From Planotetraspora mira (GTDB lineage Bacteria > Actinomycetota > Actinomycetes > Streptosporangiales > Streptosporangiaceae), in contig NZ_BOOO01000029.1 of NCBI RefSeq assembly GCF_016863275.1, positions 1 to 36,535 of the forward strand: a stretch of DNA of 36,535 bases, given 5' to 3'. The notes under the pieces were generated by a model. That model did no database searches. It was not told where the DNA came from and saw only the letters and a list, made by a program, of their open reading frames with translations. Both the position numbers and the translations under genes were made by a program. Of the stretch, positions 29,236 through 36,535 are shown piece after piece (the first letter of the stretch is position 1; each line of letters starts with the position of its first letter).

Positions 29236-30398
29236 GAGTCGCCATCGTCTCGGAGTCCTTCCTCCCTCAGGTCAACGGGGTCACCAACTCGGTCTGCCGC
29301 GTCCTGGAACATCTCGAACACCACGGCCACGAGGCGATGGTGGTCGCGCCGGGCCGCGGCCCGGCGGACTACGCGGGCTTTCCCGTGCGGACCACCCCGG
29401 CCTTCCGCCTGCCGTTCTACCGCTCGTTCCGGGTCGGCCTGCCCAGCGGCGAGATCATGTCGTCGCTCGAGGCGTTCGAGCCCGACGTCGTTCACCTCGC
29501 CTCCCCCACCGTGGTGGGAGCGTCCGGCATGACGGCCGCAGCCCGGCTCGGCGTCCCCGCCGTCGCCGTCTTCCAGACCGATCTCGCCGGCTTCGCCCGC
29601 CAGTACGGCATGCGGGGCGCCGACGCGGCCATCTGGAGTTGGCTGCGCCACATCCACGTCCGCGCCGCCCGCACGCTCGCCCCCTCCTCGGCGACGATGA
29701 GCGAGCTCAACGCGCATGGGATCCCGCGGCTGTCCCTGTGGGGCCGGGGCGTCGACCTCGACAGGTTCAACCCCGGGCACCGCTCGGAACGGCTCCGCCG
29801 TGAGCTGGCTCCCAACGGTGAGGTCATCGTCGGCTACGTGGGCCGTCTGGCGGCCGACAAGCGCGTCCACCTGCTGGCCAGGCTGGCCGATCTGCCGGGG
29901 GTCAAGCTGGTCGTCGTGGGAGACGGCCCCGCCGCCCGGAGCCTGCGACGCCGCATCCCGGAGGCGGTCTTCTGCGGGCTCCGCACCGGCACGGAGCTCT
30001 CGGAGATCCTGGCCTCGTTCGACGTCTTCGTGCACACGGGCGCGAACGAGACGTACTGCCAGGCCGTACAGGAGGCGTTGGCCGCCGGGGTCCCGGTCGT
30101 CGCCGCGGCGGCGGGCGGCCCGCTCGACCTCGTCCAGCCCGGGCACAACGGGCTGCTCTACCCGTCCGGCTCCCCCGAGGCGATGCGCGACGCCGTCGCC
30201 CACCTCGTGGCCGACAACGAGGCGCGGGCGCGGATGAGCGGCAACGCACGCGCGTCCGTGCTCCACCGCACGTGGAGCGCCCTGTGCGCTCAGCTCGTCG
30301 GCCACTACGAGAGCGCGGTCGCGGAGGACTTCCAGCCGCACGAGGACGCCTGGTCCCCGCGGATGGCCGACCCGTCCGAAGCGCACGCGAGCACCTGA
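29232..30398 (+). CDS. Glycosyltransferase family 4, MgtA/PimB-like
   Basis: 388 aa. The N-terminus ESFLPQVNGVTNSVCRVLEH closely recalls the mycobacterial MgtA (Rv0557)/PimB group of GDP-mannose-dependent mannosyltransferases. ASPTVVGASGMTAAARLGVP and VFQTDLAGFARQYG follow, and the C-terminal domain has VGYVGRLAADKRVHLLARL and EX7E in ETYCQAVQEALAAGVPVVAA. Likely transfers mannose to a glycolipid acceptor at the inner membrane; the similarity is by motif, and the real acceptor is not known. ATG overlaps the hydrolase stop. Last gene of the three-gene operon. Confidence 0.92.
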   Translation: MRVAIVSESFLPQVNGVTNSVCRVLEHLEHHGHEAMVVAPGRGPADYAGFPVRTTPAFRLPFYRSFRVGLPSGEIMSSLEAFEPDVVHLASPTVVGASGMTAAARLGVPAVAVFQTDLAGFARQYGMRGADAAIWSWLRHIHVRAARTLAPSSATMSELNAHGIPRLSLWGRGVDLDRFNPGHRSERLRRELAPNGEVIVGYVGRLAADKRVHLLARLADLPGVKLVVVGDGPAARSLRRRIPEAVFCGLRTGTELSEILASFDVFVHTGANETYCQAVQEALAAGVPVVAAAAGGPLDLVQPGHNGLLYPSGSPEAMRDAVAHLVADNEARARMSGNARASVLHRTWSALCAQLVGHYESAVAEDFQPHEDAWSPRMADPSEAHAST

Positions 30399-30410
30399 TT
30401 TCCGGGCGGA

Positions 30411-30438
30411 TGTCACGCTTTTCGCGGCTCGTTTCGTC
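30411..30438 (+). promoter_or_regulatory. ECF41-like promoter (TGTCACG ... CGTC)
   Basis: TGTCACG (30411-30417) and CGTC (30435-30438) with a 17-base spacer resemble the TGTCACA/CGTC promoters of ECF41 sigma factors, which typically drive oxidoreductase genes. The gene behind it is such an oxidoreductase. No ECF sigma gene is in the window. Confidence 0.4.
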
Positions 30439-30489
30439 TCGGAAGTGAAAGGCGCCCGACAGGGGCGCCGGAAGCAGAGAAGAGACGAC

Positions 30490-31692
30490 ATGACCACCAC
30501 GAAAGGCACCCAGCAGATCGTCGTCCTGGGCGCCGGCTACACCGGAATGCTCGCCGCGATCCGCGTGGCGGGGCGCACCCGACGTCACGGCGGGCACGTC
30601 ACGCTGGTCAACCCCTCCAGCCGGTTCACCGAGCGGCTGCGCATGCACCAGATCGCCACCGGCCAGTCGCTGGGGGACTTCCAGATCCCGGACGTGCTCG
30701 ACGGCACCGGCGCCGACTTCGTCCAGGGCTGGGCGACCGCCATCGACCCCGACGCCCGCGAGGTCACCGTGACGACGTCCGACGGGACGCGTGTCCTGCC
30801 GTACGACCGGCTGGTCTACGCCCTCGGCGGCAAGGCCGACCGCGCGATGGTCCCGGGAGCGGACGAGCACGCCCACACTCTCGACGATCCCGCGGCCGCG
30901 GCCCGGCTGGCCTCCAGGCTGGCCGAGATCGCGCGGACCGGCGGCACCGTGGCGGTCTGCGGAGCGGGCCTCACCGGCGTCGAGGCCGTCACCGAGATCG
31001 CCGAGTCCTTCCCCTCCGTACGGACCGTCCTGATCAGCCGCGACGTGCCCGGCGCGATGATGGGCGAACGCGCCCGCGCGTACCTGAACCGGGCCCTGGA
31101 GCGCCTCCACGTCGAGGTCCGGTCCGGGGTGGAGATCACCAAGGTGCTGCCCGACGCGGTCGAACTGTCGGGAGGCGAAATGGTGCACTCGGACGCCACC
31201 CTGTGGACGACCGGTGTCCGCGCCGCGCCGCTGGCCGCGCGCTCCGGCGTCACCACCGACGATCACGACCGGATCGTCGTCGACGCCACGCTGCGCTCGG
31301 TCTCCCACCCCTCGATCTACGCCGTCGGCGACGCCGCCGCCGTGCGTCAGGCGTACGGAGTGATGCACGGCACCTGCCAGAGCGGCCTGCCGACGGCCGT
31401 GCACGCCGCCGACGCGATCGGCGGGGAACTGCGCGGCAGGCGGCCGGGGGCGTTCCGGTTCGGCTACCTCCACCAGCCCGTCAGCCTGGGCAGGAAGGAC
31501 GCGGTCATCCAGTTCACCCGCGCCGACGACACCCCTCGCCGGTGGCACCTCACCGGCAGGCGCGCGATCGCCTACAAGGAGTTCGTCTCGAGCAGCCCGA
31601 TGACGACCTACCGGCTGTCGAAGCTGTTCCCCCTCCCCAGCCGCGCGCTCTGGTCACGCGGCGGGCGCGGCAACCCCGCGCCGCGAGTCTGA
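30490..31692 (+). CDS. NDH-2-like FAD-dependent NAD(P)H dehydrogenase
   Basis: 400 aa from the ATG at 30490. Two dinucleotide-binding motifs: QIVVLGAGYTGMLAAIRVA for FAD (GxGxxG) and GTVAVCGAGLTGVEAV for NAD(P)H. TLWTTGVRAAPLA and the C-terminal FAD block SIYAVGDAAAVRQ follow, then VMHGTCQSGLPTAVHAAD. The layout is that of type II NADH:quinone dehydrogenases and related flavoproteins, without a clear C-terminal amphipathic anchor, so it may be soluble. ECF41-controlled genes of this kind are common in actinomycetes, fitting the promoter upstream. A short terminator follows. Confidence 0.92.
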   Translation: MTTTKGTQQIVVLGAGYTGMLAAIRVAGRTRRHGGHVTLVNPSSRFTERLRMHQIATGQSLGDFQIPDVLDGTGADFVQGWATAIDPDAREVTVTTSDGTRVLPYDRLVYALGGKADRAMVPGADEHAHTLDDPAAAARLASRLAEIARTGGTVAVCGAGLTGVEAVTEIAESFPSVRTVLISRDVPGAMMGERARAYLNRALERLHVEVRSGVEITKVLPDAVELSGGEMVHSDATLWTTGVRAAPLAARSGVTTDDHDRIVVDATLRSVSHPSIYAVGDAAAVRQAYGVMHGTCQSGLPTAVHAADAIGGELRGRRPGAFRFGYLHQPVSLGRKDAVIQFTRADDTPRRWHLTGRRAIAYKEFVSSSPMTTYRLSKLFPLPSRALWSRGGRGNPAPRV

Positions 31693-31714
31693 CGTGCGGC
31701 GCCGGGGCCGCACG
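31693..31714 (+). terminator. Terminator after the NDH-2-like gene
   Basis: Perfect 8-bp stem CGTGCGGC (31693-31700) with its complement at 31707-31714 and a 6-base loop, immediately after the stop codon. Confidence 0.6.
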
Positions 31715-31783
31715 GCGTGCTCGGGCGCGACTTCGCCCAGGTGCGCAGGCTCGCCGAGGGCCCGGACGCCGATCGGCAGGGAC

Positions 31784-32653
31784 CTAGCAGCACTGCCAGG
31801 TGAACAGCGCCTTGTCGAAGCGCCGGGCGGCGAGGTCCTCCGGCCGGATCAGCCAGTAGAGCGTGCCGGCGTCTCCCCACATCATGTTCGCGCGGTCGTC
31901 GGAGTCGAACTGCGCGAGCAACGCCCATCTCCCGGCCTCCTCCCGGAGTCGCGGATCACGCCAGTCCACACCGCCGAGGGCGACCTGCGCCACCTCGTAC
32001 TCCACGTCTCCCTGTACGGGAGCCGCGTAGCCGCCCACCCGATGGCCGATGTCCCCGGACGGGGGGAGCCTCCTGCGGAACGACCGCGCCGACACGGGAT
32101 GGTCCTCGATCGTCTCAGGCTCGCCTCCGAACGCCTCGGCCAGGACCGGGTGGGTGGGCGTCGGGACCGTCACGACGGCGTGCGCCCGAAGGGGCACATA
32201 GGGATAGGGCTCGATCCCCTCCGGCGCCTGGCGCGGCGACGTCTCGGCTCCGGCCGGAACATGGAGGACGCGGGCCCCCGCCTGGGTCTCGGGGTCCCAG
32301 TGGCCGACGGTCTCCTCGCCGCCGTCGATCTGGCCGTCGAAGTAGAAGAACGACAGGACCCCGTCGGCCGGGAGCCCGTCCGGGTCCGCCGGTTCCAGAG
32401 CCGAGCAGTCCAGGGCCGCGACGAACGTCAACGGCCCCCGGTCCTCCCATACGGGCCAGGCGACGTCCGGCGGAAGCCGGGGATCGCCGCCGAGGTGTCC
32501 GACCACCCGGTCCCCGTCCTCCGCGTGGGTGAGCCGCAGGCCCGCCCTGAGCAGGGAGATCCAGGTGTCGGCGACATCTGCGGGAAGGTGGCTTCGTGCC
32601 AGGTCGGCCAGGCTCTCCCTGGTCGCTTCGCGGACTTCGGCTAGATCGTCCAT
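31784..32653 (-). CDS. DUF1963 (YwqG-like) protein
   Basis: 289 aa. Typical DUF1963 pattern: a DPRLPPDVAWP and WEDRGPLTFVAALDCS block, LPADGVLSFFYF, VLHVPAGAE, and the C-terminal LLAQFDSDDRANMMWGDAGTLYWLI. This matches the YwqG family, beta-rich cytoplasmic proteins of unknown function often linked to contact-dependent or colony-level immunity and stress genes. The C-terminal TWQCC ends in two Cys. ATG start at 32653; probably first of its own short unit, as the next gene upstream ends 37 bases away. Confidence 0.88.
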   Translation of the reverse strand: MDDLAEVREATRESLADLARSHLPADVADTWISLLRAGLRLTHAEDGDRVVGHLGGDPRLPPDVAWPVWEDRGPLTFVAALDCSALEPADPDGLPADGVLSFFYFDGQIDGGEETVGHWDPETQAGARVLHVPAGAETSPRQAPEGIEPYPYVPLRAHAVVTVPTPTHPVLAEAFGGEPETIEDHPVSARSFRRRLPPSGDIGHRVGGYAAPVQGDVEYEVAQVALGGVDWRDPRLREEAGRWALLAQFDSDDRANMMWGDAGTLYWLIRPEDLAARRFDKALFTWQCC

Positions 32654-32689
32654 GGTGTACGGATATTACGGGCTTCGGTCGGATGACTC

Positions 32690-33364
32690 TCAGTCCAGGA
32701 AGACGTAGTAGGAATCCACGGCCGGTTGACCGGTGTAGTTCGGCCCGGCGCCGTCGTCGGATCCCAGGTATCGATAGGGCAGGTCGCCGCCACCGCCGCT
32801 CCGGCAGGTGATCCGGCGGCGCCGCGAGTCGTAGGCGAACCCCGACGACCTGAGGACCGCGCTGAGGCGCCGTCCCGCCGGCGAACCGTCCTCCAGCCGG
32901 ATGCACCGCATGTCGAAGTCGCCGACGAACAGGCCGTCGCCCGCCAGCCACGTGGGGATCCGGGAGAGCACCCCCAGTTTGTCGCCGACGTAGTGCAGAC
33001 CGTGGACGCAGGTGATCAGATCGAACGGCTCATCGGGCTCCCACGAGGTGATCGATGCGGTGATCAGCCGCAGCCGCGGCGGCCGGGAGGGACCGGCGAA
33101 GAAGTCGACCAGGTCCACCCCCACGATCTCCGCCTCGTCTCCGAGTTCATGCGAGGCCTCGATGAGAGCCCGTGCCGTACCGCAACAGAGGTCGAGCCAT
33201 CGCACCACCGGCCGGGCAGGTGACCGGGAGCGCAGGACGTCCAGCACGTCGAGGCCCAGCGCGCGGCCGTAGCCGTTGGAGCCGGTCAGGCCGCGTTCGC
33301 GGTTCATCGTGCGGTTGGCCACCACCGCGGAGCGCTCCAGCGTCTGGTCGTCGAGCAGTCGCAC
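32690..33364 (-). CDS. Class I SAM-dependent methyltransferase
   Basis: 224 aa. Motif I RWLDLCCGTARALIEA (DxxCGTG-like), EIVGVDLVDFF (acidic ribose contact), EPFDLITCVHGLHYVGD (motif IV/post) and a C-terminal beta-rich part PYRYLGSDDGAGPNY. The N-terminal NRERGLTGSNGYGRALG is a lid segment. Substrate unknown. GTG start with AGGAAGGGG upstream. It lies 37 bases before the DUF1963 gene on the same strand and may be co-transcribed with it. Confidence 0.88.
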   Translation of the reverse strand: MRLLDDQTLERSAVVANRTMNRERGLTGSNGYGRALGLDVLDVLRSRSPARPVVRWLDLCCGTARALIEASHELGDEAEIVGVDLVDFFAGPSRPPRLRLITASITSWEPDEPFDLITCVHGLHYVGDKLGVLSRIPTWLAGDGLFVGDFDMRCIRLEDGSPAGRRLSAVLRSSGFAYDSRRRRITCRSGGGGDLPYRYLGSDDGAGPNYTGQPAVDSYYVFLD

Positions 33365-33438
33365 CGTCGAACCCCTTCCTGGACGGCGATCGGCCGATCA
33401 CCGTGGCCCGCCCCATCACACCATCGCCCTACCCCGGC

Positions 33439-34131
33439 TCACGGTCCGGCCTGAGGGGAGCCCTCGGCGGCCTCCCGGCCACGGCGCAACCTGGCCAGCC
33501 AGGCCGGTGACCGCCGGCCCGGCCCGAGGCGGTAGGCGTCGAGCAGCCAGTCGCCCAGTCGGTCGCGGTCGATGACGACCACATCGTGATCCCGCGCCAT
33601 CCTGGCCGCCTCCGCGCTGAGGTGATGCGAGGTGATCAGGACACCGCGATGGTCCCGGTACGGCCTGGCCTGCAGGGCCCCGACGAAGTCACGCACCTGT
33701 CCGGGGCCCACCGCACGCGTGTAGTACTTGCACTGGATCGCGTAACGCGCGCCGTCCGGAGCGACGCCGAGCACGTCGACGCCCCGGTCTCCCGCTCCCC
33801 CGATAACGGCCACCTTGCGGAAGCCGTCCCGGCGCAACAACTCGGCGGCGAGTTCCTCGAAGCGCCGTGGATCGAGCCGGTCGAGCCCGGCCCTGCGCAG
33901 CGCGTCCCTGCGGTAGCTCGCCCCCATTCGGCGGACCATGAGAAAGGCGGCGACCGGCAGGACGACGACCACGGCGGCGATCGTGAGCAATAACACCCAC
34001 CCCATGGCTCTCACGGCCTCGGTCACCGCGATGAGCACGACCACGACGGCCGACGCCCACAGCACGCCGCTTCCGCGGGCTCCTCTCCTGCCGCGCCGCC
34101 GGTTCCGCACTGGTGATCTACGCCTCGCCAT
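33439..34131 (-). CDS. Membrane-anchored Mrr-type nuclease domain protein
   Basis: 230 aa. A basic N-terminus (MARRRSPVRNRRRGRRG) precedes two membrane helices (SGVLWASAVVVVLIAVTEAV and GWVLLLTIAAVVVVLPVAAFL). The Mrr-like restriction-endonuclease domain then follows: RRFEELAAELLRRDGF, the catalytic GVDVLG aspartate and the QCKYY lysine of the D...QxK core, then VRDFVGALQARP and GVLITSHHLS. Mrr domains cleave modified or foreign DNA; a membrane-tethered form suggests acting on DNA at the envelope or a role in maintenance rather than classic restriction. The C-terminal RRGREAAEGSPQAGP is probably disordered. Confidence 0.88.
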   Translation of the reverse strand: MARRRSPVRNRRRGRRGARGSGVLWASAVVVVLIAVTEAVRAMGWVLLLTIAAVVVVLPVAAFLMVRRMGASYRRDALRRAGLDRLDPRRFEELAAELLRRDGFRKVAVIGGAGDRGVDVLGVAPDGARYAIQCKYYTRAVGPGQVRDFVGALQARPYRDHRGVLITSHHLSAEAARMARDHDVVVIDRDRLGDWLLDAYRLGPGRRSPAWLARLRRGREAAEGSPQAGP

Positions 34132-34207
34132 CGAGACCTCCAGGATCGGGGAAGACCCTGCCGAGTCTGATCGGCTCGACCGACAAAACCGTGCTCACAG
34201 CCCTTGA

Positions 34208-34729
34208 TCACGCGAGCGGGAAGGAGGCCGTCTCCTTCCACAGCGCTCCGTCGTAGGTCTCCAGCGCCACGGCACGGACGCGAGTGATCACCGGCAGTCG
34301 TCCGGCCAGCTCGGCCTCGATCATGTCCTGGACGTCGGATGGCACGCCGTCGGCCACGGTCAGGTGCGGCATGACGTCCTCGAACCGCCCGCCGTACGGC
34401 GGAGCCTCCGGCCAGCGCGCCGCGACCGCCTCGGTCAGCTCCCGGAACGGGGCGTCGGGATCGGGAGCCAGGTAGATCACGTCGGGGAAGCGGCCGCAGG
34501 CGGAGAACCGCGCCTCGAACGTGGCATGGGCGACGAACACCTCCCCCAGCGCGGTCACGACCTCGGCGTCGACACGGCCGGCGTCCAGGAAGGGGTAGAG
34601 CACCGTCACGTGCGCGGGAACCCCATGGGCGGCGGAGGAGTCGAACCGTCGCCGCCAGGCGCCCACCACGGCTTCCGCCTCGGGCACGTGAACCACGAGC
34701 GCGGTCTGTCCCGGCAGGAACTCCGCCAC
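34208..34729 (-). CDS. 2'-5' RNA ligase family (2H phosphoesterase) protein
   Basis: 173 aa with both HxT motifs of the 2H superfamily, HVTVLYPF near residue 40 and HLTVADG near 120. The C-terminal half closes with the beta strand VRAVALETYDGALWK. Members are cyclic phosphodiesterases or RNA ligases that act on 2',3'-cyclic phosphates; bacterial versions of unknown role are common. GTG start with GAGAGG six bases upstream on the minus strand. It is a second phosphodiesterase-type protein in the window besides the MBL hydrolase, but nothing ties it to the cyclase. Confidence 0.88.
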   Translation of the reverse strand: MAEFLPGQTALVVHVPEAEAVVGAWRRRFDSSAAHGVPAHVTVLYPFLDAGRVDAEVVTALGEVFVAHATFEARFSACGRFPDVIYLAPDPDAPFRELTEAVAARWPEAPPYGGRFEDVMPHLTVADGVPSDVQDMIEAELAGRLPVITRVRAVALETYDGALWKETASFPLA

Positions 34730-34922
34730 CGGACACCTCTCAGTCGGTCAGGGATGCAGCGGATCTTCAGCCTTTACCGTTACCACGCGAAGGCTCCCCA
34801 TGGGATATGTCCGATCAATCCGTGAACCACGCACAGAACTGACGAGTACGGGCAGGAGCGTCACGATCCTCGGCGAGGGCGCTCTCGTGACGGACGAGGG
34901 CCGCGGATGCCGGGCACGAAAA

Positions 34923-34962
34923 GACCGGCGCACCCCTCGATTGAACGAGGAATGCGCCGGTC
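34923..34962 (-). terminator. Rho-independent terminator of tRNA-Lys
   Basis: On the minus strand GACCGGCGCA (34962-34953) pairs with TGCGCCGGTC (34932-34923), enclosing an inner CCTCG/CGAGG hairpin, and TTTT follows at 34922-34919. It sits 11 bases after the tRNA. Confidence 0.8.
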
Positions 34963-34972
34963 ATATGCGAAG

Positions 34973-35046
34973 TGCGCCGCCAGGGACTCGAACCCCGGAC
35001 CCGCTGATTAAGAGTCAGCTGCTCTAACCAACTGAGCTAGCGGCGC
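34973..35046 (-). tRNA. tRNA-Lys (CTT anticodon)
   Basis: 74 nt, minus strand, full cloverleaf. Acceptor stem GCGCCGC/GCGGCGC (7 bp, perfect), D-stem GCTC/GAGC, anticodon stem GCTGA/TCAGC with loop CTCTTAA (anticodon CTT, reading AAG), variable loop GGGTC, T-stem CGGGG/CCCTG with loop TTCGAGT and discriminator A. No CCA is encoded in the gene; it would be added afterwards. Followed by its own terminator. Confidence 0.97.
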
Positions 35047-35136
35047 CTGCGACGTGGGTAACCTTAGCAGCCCCGAGGACGGCACGCACATCGGAAATCA
35101 GGTGCGGGAGTTCTCGCAAAGGGCGCCATGACAGGC

Positions 35137-35781
35137 TCAGCTGCTGCTCCACGCACCGCTGGAGAAGGGGACCGGAGTACCCCTCTTGCCGGGACCGTCG
35201 CCCCACTTGGTCACCACGTACTCCACCGGGATGTGCCCCTGGGAGCTGCCGACGGTGAGCGTGTCGGGGTTCCAGCTGGCGCCCACGAGATCGGCGAAGG
35301 TCTTGCCGTCGATGTCGAGCATGACGCCGTCGCTCGAGGGAGTGCCGGGACCGCGGTCGCCGATGAAGAACTTGGCCCTGCGGCCGTTGTAGATGACATA
35401 GCCCTCGGTGCCGAGCGGCCAACTGGGGCTGGCGAACAGACCCTGCTGCATGGGCTTGCCGATCGCGGGCTGCCCAGTGTCTCCCAGACGGCCGGAGCCG
35501 TCGTCCCAGAAGTATGAACCGCTCGTCGAGCCCCGCAGGAGAACCTGCTCGTTCTCGACGCCGGCCGGAGCGGCGGCGAGGGTTTCGTTCAGCGCCGGCT
35601 TCACGACCGGTGCGGCACCCATGATGGAGGCGCCGATGATGGCGGCGCACGCCACGCTGGTCACGGACGACACGGTCCGGTGGGCGCGCACCTCGCGGAC
35701 ACCCTTGCCGAGCAGGTCACGGACGGCGTTGGTACACAGGCCGGCTACGGCCTTGGTACGCGGATCGAGAAAGGTCTTCAT
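35137..35781 (-). CDS. RlpA-like double-psi beta-barrel secreted protein
   Basis: 214 aa. A ~35-residue basic N-terminal extension precedes a hydrophobic segment (TSVACAAIIGASIMGAA) that is a long signal peptide or membrane anchor. An Ala/Pro linker leads to the C-terminal region with FFIGDRGPGTPSSDGVMLDI and TFADLVGASW, the DRGP...LDI pattern of RlpA-like double-psi beta-barrel domains. RlpA-type domains bind or cut peptidoglycan; the catalytic Asp/His pair of lytic RlpA proteins is not obvious here. It is preceded by an unusually long leader (see the next feature), and the ribosome site before its ATG is weak. Confidence 0.8.
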   Translation of the reverse strand: MKTFLDPRTKAVAGLCTNAVRDLLGKGVREVRAHRTVSSVTSVACAAIIGASIMGAAPVVKPALNETLAAAPAGVENEQVLLRGSTSGSYFWDDGSGRLGDTGQPAIGKPMQQGLFASPSWPLGTEGYVIYNGRRAKFFIGDRGPGTPSSDGVMLDIDGKTFADLVGASWNPDTLTVGSSQGHIPVEYVVTKWGDGPGKRGTPVPFSSGAWSSS

Positions 35782-36085
35782 GGAAAGCCTGGGGATCTTT
35801 CGTGAGACGACGGATGAGCGACTTTGCGTCGGCGATCGAACCTTGCGGTTCGGACTGGCCGTGGACGCGGGTCGCTTGGCCGGGCGAGATGAGTCGATCG
35901 CCCGTGAGACACACGCTCAGGCGCGGAAGCTATGAGGACCGGCCGTGAGGCCGCCGTATGTCAGACGTGGTCCGAAAGGATCTGGAGCGAAGTCCGCAGG
36001 TGGGGTCACCCACCGCTGATCTCTTCTCCTGCACTAGCCGCCACCGGTCGGTAGCAATTGGGACTCTACAAGACAAGTCAGGATA
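35782..36085 (-). promoter_or_regulatory. Long structured 5' leader of the RlpA-like gene; possible c-di-AMP riboswitch
   Basis: On the minus strand TATCCT (36085-36080) is a good -10 box, giving a leader of about 290 bases before the ATG at 35781. The leader contains a perfect GGTGGG/CCCACC hairpin with TGAC loop (about 36014-36001), and 36022-35914 includes GGGTGAC near its start and a TAGCTTCCGCG-type block near its end. These recall the ydaO (c-di-AMP) riboswitch core of actinobacterial cell-wall enzyme genes. The resemblance is by eye and incomplete, so riboswitch identity is tentative; a regulated structured leader is better supported. Confidence 0.4.
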
Positions 36086-36445
36086 GAACCAAGTAAATCC
36101 CCCATAACACCCAGAAGATCTACCGCTTCTCCCAAGGGGAGACCACGAGCTCAGACGGCCACAGGGCCTGATTCATCGCGGCAGAAGCCCCCATCACCTG
36201 AGTACGACGGCGTATCGAGGCAAAGCCCTCCAGGCAAAGAGCAAGTCAGGGGCTCGGTCAGGAAAGAGGGTGGGCACACATCGGCATGGAGAGGGTAAAA
36301 GCGGCCAGGGTAAACGGGCTCGTCAGGCCACGTCTCGTCACCGCCCCGATTGGGCAAAGCCCACAGGGCCGACCACGCCGATCGTCGAACCTCGCGCGAG
36401 AAGGGATGGGCGCCTCGCCGCATCGGCCGCCATCCGCCCGCCTCA

Positions 36446-36470
36446 CCTCGCCTCGCCTCGCCTCGCCTCG
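36446..36470. repeat. Pentanucleotide CCTCG repeat, five copies
   Basis: Five perfect units, preceded by one degenerate unit CCTCA at 36441. Confidence 0.85.
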
Positions 36471-36501
36471 CGAGCATGGGCGTCGCCGGAGGTGCGGGAG
36501 C

Positions 36502-36535
36502 AGCGGGGGCGCGGAGGTAGCGGGGGCGCGGAGGT
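36502..36535. repeat. 17-bp tandem repeat at the window edge
   Basis: Two identical copies of AGCGGGGGCGCGGAGGT run to the last base; a partial relative precedes them, so the array may continue beyond the window. Confidence 0.8.

Larger units (their letters stand above)
36086..36535. other. Gene-free region with tandem repeats
   Basis: No credible gene. A leftward open frame (36151-36477) exists, but its N-terminus is the translation of the CCTCG repeat, and it shows no domain and poor codon bias. A TCTCCC/GGGAGA hairpin lies at 36128-36142. CCTCG is repeated five times at 36446-36470 and a 17-base unit, AGCGGGGGCGCGGAGGT, is repeated at 36502-36518 and 36519-36535, reaching the window end. 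The AT content is higher than elsewhere between 36050 and 36120. Confidence 0.55.

Noticed and set aside
34800-35027. 75-codon ORF ending PGTRTPDPLIKSQLL
   Set aside because: The typical false ORF made by translating a tRNA gene from the opposite strand; the tRNA-Lys explains it.
36151-36477. 108-codon ORF on the minus strand
   Set aside because: Its N-terminus is the translated CCTCG repeat, codon usage is unlike the neighbours and no motif is present.

Overview
The window is chromosomal DNA of a high-GC actinomycete. Evidence for this is the strong G/C bias at third codon positions, frequent GTG starts, several genes whose start codon sits 6-7 bases after a -10 box (leaderless mRNAs), an F420-type LLM oxidoreductase, TipAS-type MerR and DUF6328/DUF6458/GPGG small membrane proteins, and a tRNA-Lys without encoded CCA. 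A Streptosporangiaceae-like organism is my best guess, from general resemblance only. I see no phage, transposase, rRNA or CRISPR.

Layout. 0-3.5 kb: a sugar-phosphate isomerase-like TIM barrel, an acetyltransferase, a CoA-binding protein and two response regulators. 3.4-13.1 kb: a signalling block. A leftward operon runs response-regulator/class III nucleotide cyclase > ABC ATPase > FtsX-type permease > membrane histidine kinase > FAD-dependent desaturase-like oxidoreductase, with start/stop overlaps or very short gaps throughout. Divergently, a cyclic-nucleotide-binding protein is translationally coupled to an MBL-fold hydrolase. Synthesis, binding and possibly breakdown of a cyclic nucleotide are therefore encoded around one 108-base divergent promoter region. 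This is the most interesting part of the window.

13.1-18.7 kb: F420 oxidoreductase, acetyltransferase, methyltransferase, PRC-barrel protein, nucleotidyltransferase, small membrane proteins, metallophosphoesterase and BON protein. Several have sigma-B-like (GTTT...GGGTA) promoters and look like a general-stress set. 19.0-21.3 kb: two convergent glycosyltransferases (GT4, GT9). 21.6-26.9 kb: an SDR with a C-terminal anchor, a TipAS-type MerR regulator with a 19-bp-spacer promoter, DUF6458, a shikimate-kinase-like P-loop protein, LtrA, a PhyH dioxygenase and a small unknown. 27.2-30.4 kb: an envelope-glycan operon GT4 > SGNH hydrolase > GT4. 30.5-34.7 kb: NDH-2-like flavoprotein with an ECF41-like promoter, DUF1963, methyltransferase, membrane-anchored Mrr-type nuclease domain protein and a 2'-5' RNA ligase-like protein. 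35-36.5 kb: tRNA-Lys, an RlpA-like secreted protein behind a long structured leader (possible c-di-AMP riboswitch), and 450 bases without a credible gene that end in tandem repeats.

A recurrent oddity is short tandem repeats built around stop codons at gene ends. Two arrays, with 11- and 13-base periods, place TGA in all three frames twice.
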